A DNA stretch of 51,029 nucleotides, taken from positions 1 to 51,029 of the forward strand of contig CANHDJ010000024.1 in the NCBI GenBank assembly GCA_947459425.1. Reading direction: 5' to 3'. The translations under genes and the position numbers were made by a program. The DNA is from Ignavibacteria bacterium. GTDB lineage: Bacteria > Bacteroidota > Ignavibacteria > Kapaibacteriales > UBA4661. Below, in pieces: positions 8,070-15,786 of the stretch. A model generated the notes under the pieces. The model did not search any database. It had not been told where the DNA came from and saw only the letters and a list, made by a program, of their open reading frames with translations. Every line of letters starts with the position of its first letter. The stretch's first letter is position 1.

Positions 8070-8948
8070 ATGGAAAAAATGTGGACAATTATTGACCTTA
8101 TCCAATGGGGAAAATTGTATTTTGAGGAAAAAGGCGTTGACTCGCCGCGTCTGACAATGGAGTTGTTTATTGCCAATGTTCTAAAAAAGCCGCGTATTCA
8201 GCTCTACACGCAGTTCGACCGCCCGCTCTCTGAGAACGAATTGACGACCTTACGCGCCATGATTAAGCGCCGCGCCTTACGCGAACCGCTTCAATACATT
8301 CTCGGTGAAACGGAGTTCTACGGTTTGACTTTTGCCGTTAGCCCCGCGGCGCTTATTCCGCGCCCAGAAACAGAGTTGTTGGTGGAATATGTTATCAAGC
8401 GCTTGCAAAAAAACAGTACTGCTCAAGAAAAAAGCATCCTTGATATTGGTACAGGCACAGGCTGTATTGCTATTACTATTGCCAAGCACTTTCCCGATGC
8501 GTTGGTGTACGGATTGGATGTGTCGGAAGAGGCGCTGGCACTAGCGCGGAGCAATAGCGAGCGTTATGAACTATCAAATCTACGCTTTGGCAATATCAAC
8601 ATCCTCGAAAGCCAACCCAAACGACGTTTTTCGGTTATTGTTGCCAACCCGCCCTATATTGCTTCGGGCGAGATGGAAGAACTAGAGCCGGAGGTCCGAG
8701 CATTCGAGCCGTATTTGGCGTTGACCGATGGTGCTGATGGGCTAAGGTTTTATCGGCGTTTTGCGGAAATTTTCCCGGCAATATTAGCAGAAGATGGTTG
8801 GTTTGCTTTGGAGATAGGTTTTGGTCAAGCAGAAGCGATTGAGGAAATTTTTCGTCGGGCGGGGTATAATGTGGAAATAGTCAATGATTTTTCGGGCGTT
8901 CCGCGCATTTGCATTGGTGTCACACAAAAACAAGAATATTTGACGTAG
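8070..8948 (+). CDS. prmC: Release factor glutamine N5-methyltransferase
   Basis: A 292-residue SAM-dependent methyltransferase that methylates the Gln of the GGQ motif in release factors RF1/RF2. An N-terminal helical domain (about 1-85, with PLQYILGETEFYG at its end) is followed by a Rossmann domain with the SAM-binding DIGTGTG (125-131) and the catalytic NPPY (193-196). The start at 8070 follows a GGAAGGG Shine-Dalgarno at 8059-8065, clearer than most in the window, and fits the family N-terminus; the frame is open far upstream inside pyrB but that part is shadow. Lies 23 bases after pyrB. Confidence 0.94.
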   Translation: MEKMWTIIDLIQWGKLYFEEKGVDSPRLTMELFIANVLKKPRIQLYTQFDRPLSENELTTLRAMIKRRALREPLQYILGETEFYGLTFAVSPAALIPRPETELLVEYVIKRLQKNSTAQEKSILDIGTGTGCIAITIAKHFPDALVYGLDVSEEALALARSNSERYELSNLRFGNINILESQPKRRFSVIVANPPYIASGEMEELEPEVRAFEPYLALTDGADGLRFYRRFAEIFPAILAEDGWFALEIGFGQAEAIEEIFRRAGYNVEIVNDFSGVPRICIGVTQKQEYLT

Positions 8949-9046
8949 CGAGACGGAATTTTTTGGTTCTTGTGGCTCTTTACCGTTGGCTAAGATCCTG
9001 AATTTTGGGGGCGACGAAAAAAACTACGGCAAGTTTCACAAATTTC

Positions 9047-9078
9047 TTTGACAAGGACGATTTTTTGATGTAAATTTT
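9047..9078 (+). promoter_or_regulatory. Promoter of the STAS-Exb-TonB operon
   Basis: TTTG (9047-9050), a 20-base spacer and TAAATTTT (9071-9078) match the Bacteroidota promoter with one mismatch in the -7. The predicted leader to the ATG at 9230 is about 145 bases, unusually long for this window. The rest of the 281-base gap after prmC holds nothing else that I recognise. Confidence 0.6.
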
Positions 9079-9229
9079 CATTCGTACTAATACTTCGCTG
9101 TGCAGAGAGTTAAAGAATCATTTTTCAAGCGTTCAGTACGATACAACCTACGACAACCGATTTTGTCTGATATTTACGCAAGTAAGAGCGTAAGCACTCA
9201 CACACAACAAGAATAACCACAGACACTCT

Positions 9230-9577
9230 ATGCCCGAACAAATTACCGTAGAGCAGCAAGGCGCAATCACAATATTACGATTACACGGACAGTTTATAGG
9301 CGGTGATGAGACCGATTTGCTGCGCGAAGATCTGAAAAAGCTGGTGCAGCAAGACAAGCCGCTTGTCGCACTGGATTTGCATGAAGTTTCATATCTTAAT
9401 TCGACGGCATTGGGAGTTTTTATTTCCGCACACGCAAACTTCTCAAAAAAAGGTGGTCGCATCGCTCTTTGCAATCTGAGCAAGAGCATTGAGAACATTT
9501 TCGTTATTACGAAACTCACGCTCGTCTTTGAGATGTTTCCAACGATTGAAGAAGCAACAAACCAATTTTCTCTTTAA
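9230..9577 (+). CDS. STAS-domain anti-sigma factor antagonist-like protein
   Basis: A 115-residue single-domain STAS protein (SpoIIAA/RsbV type). Seen: alternating beta/alpha pattern, LRLHGQFIGGDETDLL early on and EVSYLNSTALGVFISAH (52-68), where Ser58 sits at the usual phosphorylation site. In the classical pathway the unphosphorylated protein releases a sigma factor from its anti-sigma kinase, and the kinase inactivates it by phosphorylating that serine. No partner kinase, phosphatase or sigma factor gene is in the window. It is the first gene of the Exb/TonB operon, 37 bases before exbB, which is an unusual place for it. Confidence 0.88.
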   Translation: MPEQITVEQQGAITILRLHGQFIGGDETDLLREDLKKLVQQDKPLVALDLHEVSYLNSTALGVFISAHANFSKKGGRIALCNLSKSIENIFVITKLTLVFEMFPTIEEATNQFSL

Positions 9578-9614
9578 TTCAAACTTTTTTACTCATTTTT
9601 TCGGGAGTTTTTTC

Positions 9615-10397
9615 ATGAAGAATGCTATGAACGTCATCATCATGACAGCAGAAATCGCTATTGGTTTCGCTATTTGGTGGTTCATTATGGGCAATCCGTC
9701 TAACTTTAAAGATGGTGCAATGCGCCATGAGCCTTTGGCGGGTAATATTTTGGGTACAATTCACACAGGCGGTCCGCTTGTAGCGTTGTTGTTGGCGTTT
9801 ATTATGATTGCTATTACGTTCGTTATTGAGCGTGCGCTTTCTATCGGTAAGGCACAGGGCAAAGAAGGTATGCCGATTTTCATTAAGAAAATTCAAACCT
9901 TGCTCGAAGATGGCGATATTAACGGCGCTCTTGCTGCTTGCGATGCGCAACGCGGTAGCCTTGCCAATATCCTCCGTGCTGGTTTGGAGAAGTATCAAGC
10001 AGTAAAAGAAAATGACCGTCTTGACCCTGAAAAGAAAATGCTTGAGGTAAAACGCGCTATTGATGAGCAGACCAATCTTGAAACACCACTTCTGGAAAAG
10101 AACATGGTTATTCTTTCGACGATTGCTTCGATTGCAACCATGGTGGGTCTTTTGGGAACAACTCTGGGTATGATTCGCGCATTCGCGGCTCTTGGTGCTG
10201 GCGGTGCGGTATCGGCTCAATCATTGTCTATCGGTATTTCGGAAGCATTGTACAACACGGCAGGCGGTCTTGTCGGTGCTATTATCTGTATTATCTTCTT
10301 CAATATCTTCACAACGCGCGTGGACAATTTTACCTACTTGATTGACGAAGCAATCTTGAGCGTTACCGAAATCTTAACGGTAAAAATTAAGAAATAA
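9615..10397 (+). CDS. exbB: MotA/TolQ/ExbB proton channel family protein
   Basis: A 260-residue inner-membrane protein, the ExbB subunit of the TonB energy-transduction motor. Three or more hydrophobic segments are visible (about 5-27, 58-80, 170-195 and 215-240). The conserved MVGLLGTTLGMIRAF (about 177-191) lines the proton path, and the last helix contains EALYNTAGGLVGAI. The large cytoplasmic part between the second and third segments is normal for ExbB. The start at 9615 has a GGGAG Shine-Dalgarno (9603-9607); earlier in-frame ATGs overlap the STAS gene. ExbB pentamers enclose an ExbD dimer, encoded next. Confidence 0.93.
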   Translation: MKNAMNVIIMTAEIAIGFAIWWFIMGNPSNFKDGAMRHEPLAGNILGTIHTGGPLVALLLAFIMIAITFVIERALSIGKAQGKEGMPIFIKKIQTLLEDGDINGALAACDAQRGSLANILRAGLEKYQAVKENDRLDPEKKMLEVKRAIDEQTNLETPLLEKNMVILSTIASIATMVGLLGTTLGMIRAFAALGAGGAVSAQSLSIGISEALYNTAGGLVGAIICIIFFNIFTTRVDNFTYLIDEAILSVTEILTVKIKK

Positions 10398-10433
10398 TCT
10401 CCTACACGCTTTCATTCTAACAAGGAGATTATT

Positions 10434-10949
10434 ATGAGTAAAATCAAGAAAAAACGGGTCGGCTTCGTACTGGATATGACCCCGCTTGTGGATATTGCAT
10501 TTCTTTTGCTTACGTTTTTTATGTTTACGGCAAAATTTAAGTCCGACACCGAAAACGAGCAAAAGTTCCAAATCCAGCGCCCACGAGCCTCTGCCGACAC
10601 GTCGAAAGTACCGGAAAAAGACCTTGCCATGATTAAAATTGGCATTGATACCGTCACTAACGATACGGCGTATTATTATTCGCTTTCTAATGAGCAAGAC
10701 CGTAAAGTTGTTTACAATTCTGATAAAGTGCAGCTTTCCGATGAAGCCCGTCAAAAGGTCATTCTCAAAGTTACTGATTTGAAAGTTTTGGAAGCATTGC
10801 TCAAGCAGACACGGATGGCGAATCTGCGTATGAAATTTGCGATTGATGCCGACAGGCGCGTTCAATACAAATGGATTGAAGATTTAACCAATGTGATGCG
10901 ACTCAGTAACGCAACCGTCTTTAATTTCGTTACTGATAGACCAAGCTAG
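10434..10949 (+). CDS. exbD: ExbD/TolR family biopolymer transport protein (first copy)
   Basis: A 171-residue protein with one transmembrane helix (about 15-36) and a periplasmic domain. VLDMTPLVDIAFLLLTFFMF carries the essential proton-carrying Asp, preceded by the basic KIKKKRVGF. A strong AAGGAG lies before the ATG. Two exbD genes in tandem after exbB is the usual Bacteroidota arrangement, and the two copies differ in their periplasmic domains (this one has the segment RPRASADTSKVPEKDLAMIK). It works with ExbB and TonB to pass proton-motive force to outer-membrane receptors. Confidence 0.93.
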   Translation: MSKIKKKRVGFVLDMTPLVDIAFLLLTFFMFTAKFKSDTENEQKFQIQRPRASADTSKVPEKDLAMIKIGIDTVTNDTAYYYSLSNEQDRKVVYNSDKVQLSDEARQKVILKVTDLKVLEALLKQTRMANLRMKFAIDADRRVQYKWIEDLTNVMRLSNATVFNFVTDRPS

Positions 10950-11008
10950 GAATCGCCTAGCTCACCTAACCTACGATTTTTGATACATTATTTTTCAGGA
11001 GACACGCT

Positions 11009-11566
11009 ATGGGTGGTGGTGGTGGTGGACTAGCAGCCGCACCGAAAGTCAAACGTGGATCGTTTGCCACAGTGCGCAAAAAGAAAAAGCGCGTTGGCTT
11101 CGTTCTCGACATGACTCCGCTTGTGGATATTGCATTTTTGCTTTTGACCTTTTTCATGCTTTCGACGACGCTGACAACTCCTCAAACAATGGAAATGTCG
11201 GTTCCGCCGGAAACAGAAAACGTCGAAGTAAAACAATCCGAACTTTTGACCGTGCTGGTGCGTGATGACGGGCAGATATTCAAGTTTATCGGCGACAAAA
11301 AGACCAATCCGCCGGAAAAAGTGAATCTAAAAGATATTCGCGCCCTTTCGGTGAACGAAAATATGCGTCTTGAGAACAAACTTATTCTCTCGCTTCGCAT
11401 ATCGAATAAAGTTCCCTACGGTATGGTGATTAACCTGCTCGACGAGTTGAATATTGCCGAAACAGAAATTACTCAACGTTTGACCGTCAAAGGTATGAAA
11501 CGCGAACGAAAATTCGCCCTTACGCCTTTGACCGACGAAGACAAAGCTGACTTAAAAGACCTCTAA
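11009..11566 (+). CDS. exbD: ExbD/TolR family biopolymer transport protein (second copy)
   Basis: A 185-residue ExbD homologue. It has an extra N-terminal cytoplasmic segment (MGGGGGGLAAAPKVKRG, about 1-30) before RVGFVLDMTPLVDIAFLL, which is nearly identical to the first copy and keeps the proton-relay Asp. The periplasmic domain (about 60-185) has the typical TVLVRDDGQIFK strand. A CAGGAGAC Shine-Dalgarno precedes the ATG. The two copies may form a heterodimer within the ExbB ring; that is inference. TonB follows closely. Confidence 0.93.
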   Translation: MGGGGGGLAAAPKVKRGSFATVRKKKKRVGFVLDMTPLVDIAFLLLTFFMLSTTLTTPQTMEMSVPPETENVEVKQSELLTVLVRDDGQIFKFIGDKKTNPPEKVNLKDIRALSVNENMRLENKLILSLRISNKVPYGMVINLLDELNIAETEITQRLTVKGMKRERKFALTPLTDEDKADLKDL

Positions 11567-11647
11567 GTTGTTATGCTTAATAATTTACGATGGTTCAGAG
11601 AGTTTTACGACAGTAAACCAAATTTTTCACTATTATTTCGTAATGCT

Positions 11648-12403
11648 ATGGCAACAGCAAATACAGTAGCAGGCACCGTGCCTGAGTTGCATTACGGAGC
11701 ACAAGAGCTGAAGGCATATATTCCGCGTGCTACACAGCGTGGATTTATCGCGGCATTGCTGATTCTTCTGATTTTACTTGGTGGATACTCCATTTTCCTT
11801 GTCGCTAGTTCGGCAGGGTTAAAAAAGGGACCGCCAATTAACAAGATGAAACTCACCAATATTCCGCCGCCGCCGACACAAACCGAAGCTGCACCGCCGC
11901 CGCCGCCAACAACGGCTCCCGGTCCTGCGGCTCGTGCTGGTACGCCCGTACCAGTGCCGGATGCTCTTATTGCCCCTGATGTGAAGGACTTTGCTAACGT
12001 GGACGAAATCTCGCGTGCCAGCACCACTGGTGGCGACGGAAACGACCAAGGATTCCTTGGTTTGGCATCCGATGTTGATACGGAAGTCCGCGAGGACGAA
12101 CCGAATGCCTACGATTTCGTTCCGGTAGAAAAAGAGCCATATATTGACATCAAAGACTTGCAGAGAAAAGTTGTTTACCCCGACCTTGCAAAACGCGCAG
12201 GGATTGAGGGCAAAGTGAATATCCGCGTATTGGTGGGTAAAAACGGTGTTCCGAAAAAGCACATCGTTGAATCGACCGACTCTGACTTGCTCAACGATGC
12301 AGCTATCAAAGCCGTTATGAGCTCGGTCTTTACACCGGCTATTCAAAATAATCAACCTATCGACTGCTGGGTAAGTATTCCAATCGTCTTCCGTTTGCGG
12401 TAA
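11648..12403 (+). CDS. tonB: TonB-family energy transducer
   Basis: About 251 residues. A short cytoplasmic part (ELHYGAQELKAYIPRATQ, resembling the YGAYELR motif of Bacteroidota TonB proteins), one membrane helix (about 35-56), a periplasmic proline-rich linker (PPPPTQTEAAPPPPPTT) and a C-terminal TonB domain (about 165-251: KVVYPDLAKRAGIEGKVNIR, then FTPAIQNNQPIDCWVSIPI). It spans the periplasm and contacts TonB boxes of outer-membrane receptors. An in-frame ATG at 11573 would add 25 residues; I prefer 11648 because the YGA motif then sits at the usual distance from the N-terminus. Neither start has a good Shine-Dalgarno. Confidence 0.9.
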   Translation: MATANTVAGTVPELHYGAQELKAYIPRATQRGFIAALLILLILLGGYSIFLVASSAGLKKGPPINKMKLTNIPPPPTQTEAAPPPPPTTAPGPAARAGTPVPVPDALIAPDVKDFANVDEISRASTTGGDGNDQGFLGLASDVDTEVREDEPNAYDFVPVEKEPYIDIKDLQRKVVYPDLAKRAGIEGKVNIRVLVGKNGVPKKHIVESTDSDLLNDAAIKAVMSSVFTPAIQNNQPIDCWVSIPIVFRLR

Positions 12404-12439
12404 TTTATAGCGCCTCTTCGGATTTAGGACGTTCTCAAG

Positions 12440-12488
12440 TAGAGACGCGCCTTCTGTATCGCACAAGTATCCAGAAAGCGCGTCTCTA
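12440..12488 (+). terminator. Long hairpin inside the TonB operon (attenuator or partial terminator)
   Basis: TAGAGACGCGCCTTCTG (12440-12456) pairs with CAGAAAGCGCGTCTCTA (12472-12488) at 16 of 17 positions, with a 15-base loop. The trailing sequence TTTCGTTTG is T-rich but has no clean T-run. It sits between tonB and the small membrane protein gene, so it may separate strong exb/tonB expression from the downstream genes, or protect the upstream mRNA 3' end. Confidence 0.65.
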
Positions 12489-12536
12489 TTTCGTTTGTAG
12501 AGGATTTTTGTTATTACCCCGAATCACCGCGATTTT

Positions 12537-12752
12537 ATGATGAACAAGTACGTTTTAATACTCAACTACGCTGCACGAGGCTTAGTCATGCTCATTGGCT
12601 TGCTATGGGTCTTTGGCTGGATTCCGGCGGTGACGTTTGACCCTAATGTCCGAATGTTTGGCGTTGTGTTTATTCTCTTTGGCGCGTATCGTCTTGCGAC
12701 ATTTTGGTCGCAACATCAAGAATACAAACGCTATAATAACGACGAAGACTAA
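12537..12752 (+). CDS. Small membrane protein of the TonB operon (function unknown)
   Basis: A 71-residue protein with two hydrophobic segments (about 4-28 and 38-56) and a short polar C-terminus ending in acidic residues (YNNDED). No domain is recognised. A small membrane protein in this slot, between tonB and a PstS-like gene, recurs in Bacteroidota Exb/TonB operons, so I treat it as real. It starts 48 bases after the internal hairpin and 39 bases before the lipoprotein gene. The ATG at 12540 is an equally possible start. Confidence 0.7.
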   Translation: MMNKYVLILNYAARGLVMLIGLLWVFGWIPAVTFDPNVRMFGVVFILFGAYRLATFWSQHQEYKRYNNDED

Positions 12753-12791
12753 CCGATGACCATTCCGCCACGCTCATTTTCCTGAACAATT

Positions 12792-13745
12792 ATGCGCCTC
12801 AACAACACTGTATCTTCTCTCCTTGCTCTTGCTGCATCGTCTGCTGCACTGCTTATTATGGCGGCTTCTTGCGACCAAAAACGGCAAGACAATGGGGAGC
12901 CTGTTGAAACTGCCACAACTGGAAAAGCGACTATTCTATGCGATGAAAGTATTGCCGAGCGCTTAAAACCTGCTTTCCGGCTCTTTGACTCTTCGTATTC
13001 AGAAGCGAAAGTAGAGGTTGTTCCCGTTTCTGCACGTGATGGTATGTCGCAACTTTTCGCCACAAAAGCGCGGGCAGTGATTCTTTCACGTCCCTATTTG
13101 GCAGATGAGGATTCCTTACTTAAAGCCAATAAACTCCCCCCACACGCAACGACGATTTTAGCTACCGATGCGCTGGTTTTTGTTGTTCAACGCGATTTCC
13201 CGCTTGACACCATCGCACTCGACCAACTGAAAAAACTCATGACGGATAAAACCGCATCCTTGCGCGGGATGTTCCCGCAACTCAAGACAGAACCAACGTT
13301 TGTTTGTCCTGATGCAAACTCATCCGAATATGGTAATATCCTTCTTTCACTCACGAAAAATGCGTCGCCCCAGCGTACTATTACGCTCGTTAAAAATGCC
13401 GATTCCGCCCGAAGCCTTCTTGCAACGAGTCCAAATGCTATCGGCGTTGGTTATTTATGGCAGTACGTCGGCGACAAGCGCTTCAAGATGCTAAAAATTG
13501 GCTTTCAAGATTCCACTGGCGCATATATTCGCCCGAAGCCCGTTCATCAATCCTACGTTGTCATGGGAAAATATCCGCTCCCCATCGCTATTCGCGGTGT
13601 GTTGCTTGAAGATAGGCGGAATTTGCCATGGGGCTTTATGACGTTCTTGCGCAATGATGTTCGCGCAAAACAATACTTCCTGAAATCCGGGATTGTTCCC
13701 GAAGGCGCACGATTCGATATTGTGCCGACAGAAGAAGAAGATTAA
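12792..13745 (+). CDS. PstS-like phosphate/substrate-binding lipoprotein
   Basis: A 317-residue periplasmic binding protein-like protein. The N-terminus has a lipoprotein signal with the lipobox MAASC (Cys27). The body resembles the PBP-like fold of phosphate-binding PstS: ATTILATDALVFVVQRDFPLD and AIGVGYLWQYVGDKRF are typical segments. No PstCAB permease genes are nearby, so phosphate import is not implied. In Bacteroidota a PstS-family protein commonly sits next to exbB-exbD-tonB, suggesting a role tied to TonB energisation or the envelope, but its ligand is unknown. Confidence 0.85.
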   Translation: MRLNNTVSSLLALAASSAALLIMAASCDQKRQDNGEPVETATTGKATILCDESIAERLKPAFRLFDSSYSEAKVEVVPVSARDGMSQLFATKARAVILSRPYLADEDSLLKANKLPPHATTILATDALVFVVQRDFPLDTIALDQLKKLMTDKTASLRGMFPQLKTEPTFVCPDANSSEYGNILLSLTKNASPQRTITLVKNADSARSLLATSPNAIGVGYLWQYVGDKRFKMLKIGFQDSTGAYIRPKPVHQSYVVMGKYPLPIAIRGVLLEDRRNLPWGFMTFLRNDVRAKQYFLKSGIVPEGARFDIVPTEEED

Positions 13746-13782
13746 ACTTTTTGCACCAAAACTCTTTTCCAAAAGGTACGAT

Positions 13783-15678
13783 ATGACACAAACTCACTTA
13801 TTTTCTGTATCATTTTCATTCCAACCTATTATGAAACGACCGTCCTTGCAACGACTCTTCACGCTAGGGATTTGCCTCATGCTTGGTTTTGCACCATTTG
13901 CTCAACCAATCTTTGCTCAAGGCAATCTTCAAAAAGCAAAAGAACAGTTCGCTGCCAAAGAATACCCATCGGCATTGCCGCTTGCGCAAGCTGCCGTAAA
14001 AGAAAACTCCCGCGACTTGCCGTCATTGCTGCTGTTGGGCGATATTTACGATGCTCTCGACCAGCAAGACTCAGCATTGGCATATTACCAAAAAGCACAG
14101 GATGTTGATTATTGGAAGCCGGAAGTCATGCGCAAAGTGACACTCGGCTTGTCTGCTGTTGGCAAACATCCTGAGGCGCTGAAAAAAGGTGAGGAACTCA
14201 CCAAAACGCATCCAAAAGATGCGGAGAGTTTCTTGGCTTTGAGCCAGGTTTATGTTGCTGGTAATGAATCCCCCGGATTCCCAAAAGATGCCTTAACGAA
14301 AGCCGATGCTGCCGTTATTAAAGCGCAGTCTATTAACAAAGAGCTTCCGGCAACATACGTGGCTCGTGGTGATATTTACTTCGCACAGCGCGTGTTTGAG
14401 CTTGCCCAAAACAACTACGAAGAGGCGCTCAAGCGCGATCCGAACTTAACAGACTCTCGCAGTAAACTTGCTGAATCCTATTTCCGCATTGCGAATAATC
14501 CTGGTACAAGCAAAGAAGACAATATCAAGTTTGTCAACCTTTCGCTTCAAGAGTGGGATAAAGTAACAAAAGCCGACACGAACAACGCCAAAGCCTTTTT
14601 GAACAAAGGTAAAATTCAGTTTTTGGCAAAAAAATATCCTGAAGCCGTTCCAACGCTTCAGCGCTATTTGAAACTCAAACCCGATGCAGCACAAGCGCGT
14701 TGGTACTTGGCGCAAGCCGCATTCAATCTGCTTGAAACCGAGAAAAAAGAGTATGACACGGCACTCGTTGATTATCTCGAAGCATCGAAAAAAGCGATTG
14801 ACACCGTTGCCGATAAAGCAGATTTGATGATTGCAAAAACACTGCTCTACAAGCGTGATTTCAAAAAATCATCCGATAAATTTGCCGAAATCAAAGCAAA
14901 CAAGGGCTTGCAGCCCGCCGATATTGAGTTGTTTGCCCGTGCTGCGATTAACTCCGGCGACACTGCCATAGCTGTCCGCGAATACAAAGATTTCTTTGCA
15001 AAAAATCCTAAAGGCTGCAAACTGATGATGTCTATCGGAACAGCGCTTTACACATGGCGGCAGTACGACGACGCTATTGAAATCTTCCGTAAGCGCCTCG
15101 ACACAACCAACTGTCCGGCGGACACCATCAACAACGCCCGCGCTCATTACTACGTCGGTACGGCGTTTTTCTCGAAAAAACTCCTTGATTCAGCGCTGCC
15201 GTCCTTGCAGAAGTCCGTTGCTATTGACCCCACGGCGCTCTATGCCCGCAGCCAGCTTGCGACCACGTATTTGGAAATGAAAAAGACGAAAGAGGCAAAA
15301 GACGAGTTCCTGAAAGTCTTTGAAATGGGCAAGGCTGACCCGAAATCTAAGCGTGAGGTTATTGCCGCTATCGGCACACTCTGCCGTGTTGCTAACAGTG
15401 CAAAAAGCTGGGCAGAATTGAAAAAATATGCCCAAGAATGGACAACCATTGACCCAGACAACGCTTTCGGGTGGTTCTACGCGGCAATCGCTGCACAGAA
15501 TACCCAAGACACTCCCAATGCTTGCAAAAACTATCAAGAAACCATCAAGCGTATGAAGGCAGCCCCAACGCCCGATACCAAGATGATTAACAGCTTAGAA
15601 ACACAGTTGGAAGCTCTTGGTTGCGGCGGTGGCGCTGCACCAGCTCCCGATGCCAAAGGTAAAAAAGGCAAAAAATAA
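13783..15678 (+). CDS. Secreted tetratricopeptide-repeat protein
   Basis: About 631 residues. An N-terminal signal peptide (hydrophobic LFTLGICLMLGFAPFAQP, cleavage expected near IFAQ-GN) is followed by TPR units along almost the whole chain, e.g. DYEAL-like helices around ALAYYQKAQ, AQNNYEEALKRDPN, AVPTLQRYLKLKPDAAQA, SALPSLQKSVAIDPTALYA. The end is Gly/Ala/Lys-rich (GGGAAPAPDAKGKKGKK). Such proteins act as scaffolds; as the last gene of the Exb/TonB operon it may organise periplasmic partners. The start at 13783 has an AAAAGG site; ATG 13831 directly before the signal peptide is the alternative. A strong terminator follows. Confidence 0.88.
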   Translation: MTQTHLFSVSFSFQPIMKRPSLQRLFTLGICLMLGFAPFAQPIFAQGNLQKAKEQFAAKEYPSALPLAQAAVKENSRDLPSLLLLGDIYDALDQQDSALAYYQKAQDVDYWKPEVMRKVTLGLSAVGKHPEALKKGEELTKTHPKDAESFLALSQVYVAGNESPGFPKDALTKADAAVIKAQSINKELPATYVARGDIYFAQRVFELAQNNYEEALKRDPNLTDSRSKLAESYFRIANNPGTSKEDNIKFVNLSLQEWDKVTKADTNNAKAFLNKGKIQFLAKKYPEAVPTLQRYLKLKPDAAQARWYLAQAAFNLLETEKKEYDTALVDYLEASKKAIDTVADKADLMIAKTLLYKRDFKKSSDKFAEIKANKGLQPADIELFARAAINSGDTAIAVREYKDFFAKNPKGCKLMMSIGTALYTWRQYDDAIEIFRKRLDTTNCPADTINNARAHYYVGTAFFSKKLLDSALPSLQKSVAIDPTALYARSQLATTYLEMKKTKEAKDEFLKVFEMGKADPKSKREVIAAIGTLCRVANSAKSWAELKKYAQEWTTIDPDNAFGWFYAAIAAQNTQDTPNACKNYQETIKRMKAAPTPDTKMINSLETQLEALGCGGGAAPAPDAKGKKGKK

Positions 15679-15701
15679 CACTGCTTTGCTCTGAAATATT
15701 T

Positions 15702-15736
15702 AAGCCCCGCATGAAGTTCTCATGTGGGGCTTTTTA
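15702..15736 (+). terminator. Strong rho-independent terminator of the Exb/TonB operon
   Basis: A 13-bp stem (AAGCCCCGCATGA, 15702-15714, with TCATGTGGGGCTT, 15720-15732, one G-U pair), a 5-base loop and TTTTT. It ends the operon before the convergent hisB. Confidence 0.9.
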
Positions 15737-15786
15737 TCATTGTTCAGGAACGGTACGTTTTTGAGTTGATAGCTTGGAGCAGAGCA

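Noticed and set aside
11692..12027. Glycine-rich minus-strand frame
   Set aside because: Antisense of the proline-rich TonB linker (CCG codons read as CGG/GGC on the other strand).
12792..13745. Calling this gene pstS proper
   Set aside because: No pstCAB or phoU genes are adjacent and the gene sits in an Exb/TonB operon, so the phosphate-uptake role is not supported.
13693..13782. Start of the TPR protein at 13693
   Set aside because: It would overlap the end of the PstS-like gene by over 50 bases and bury the signal peptide; 13783 has a better ribosome site.
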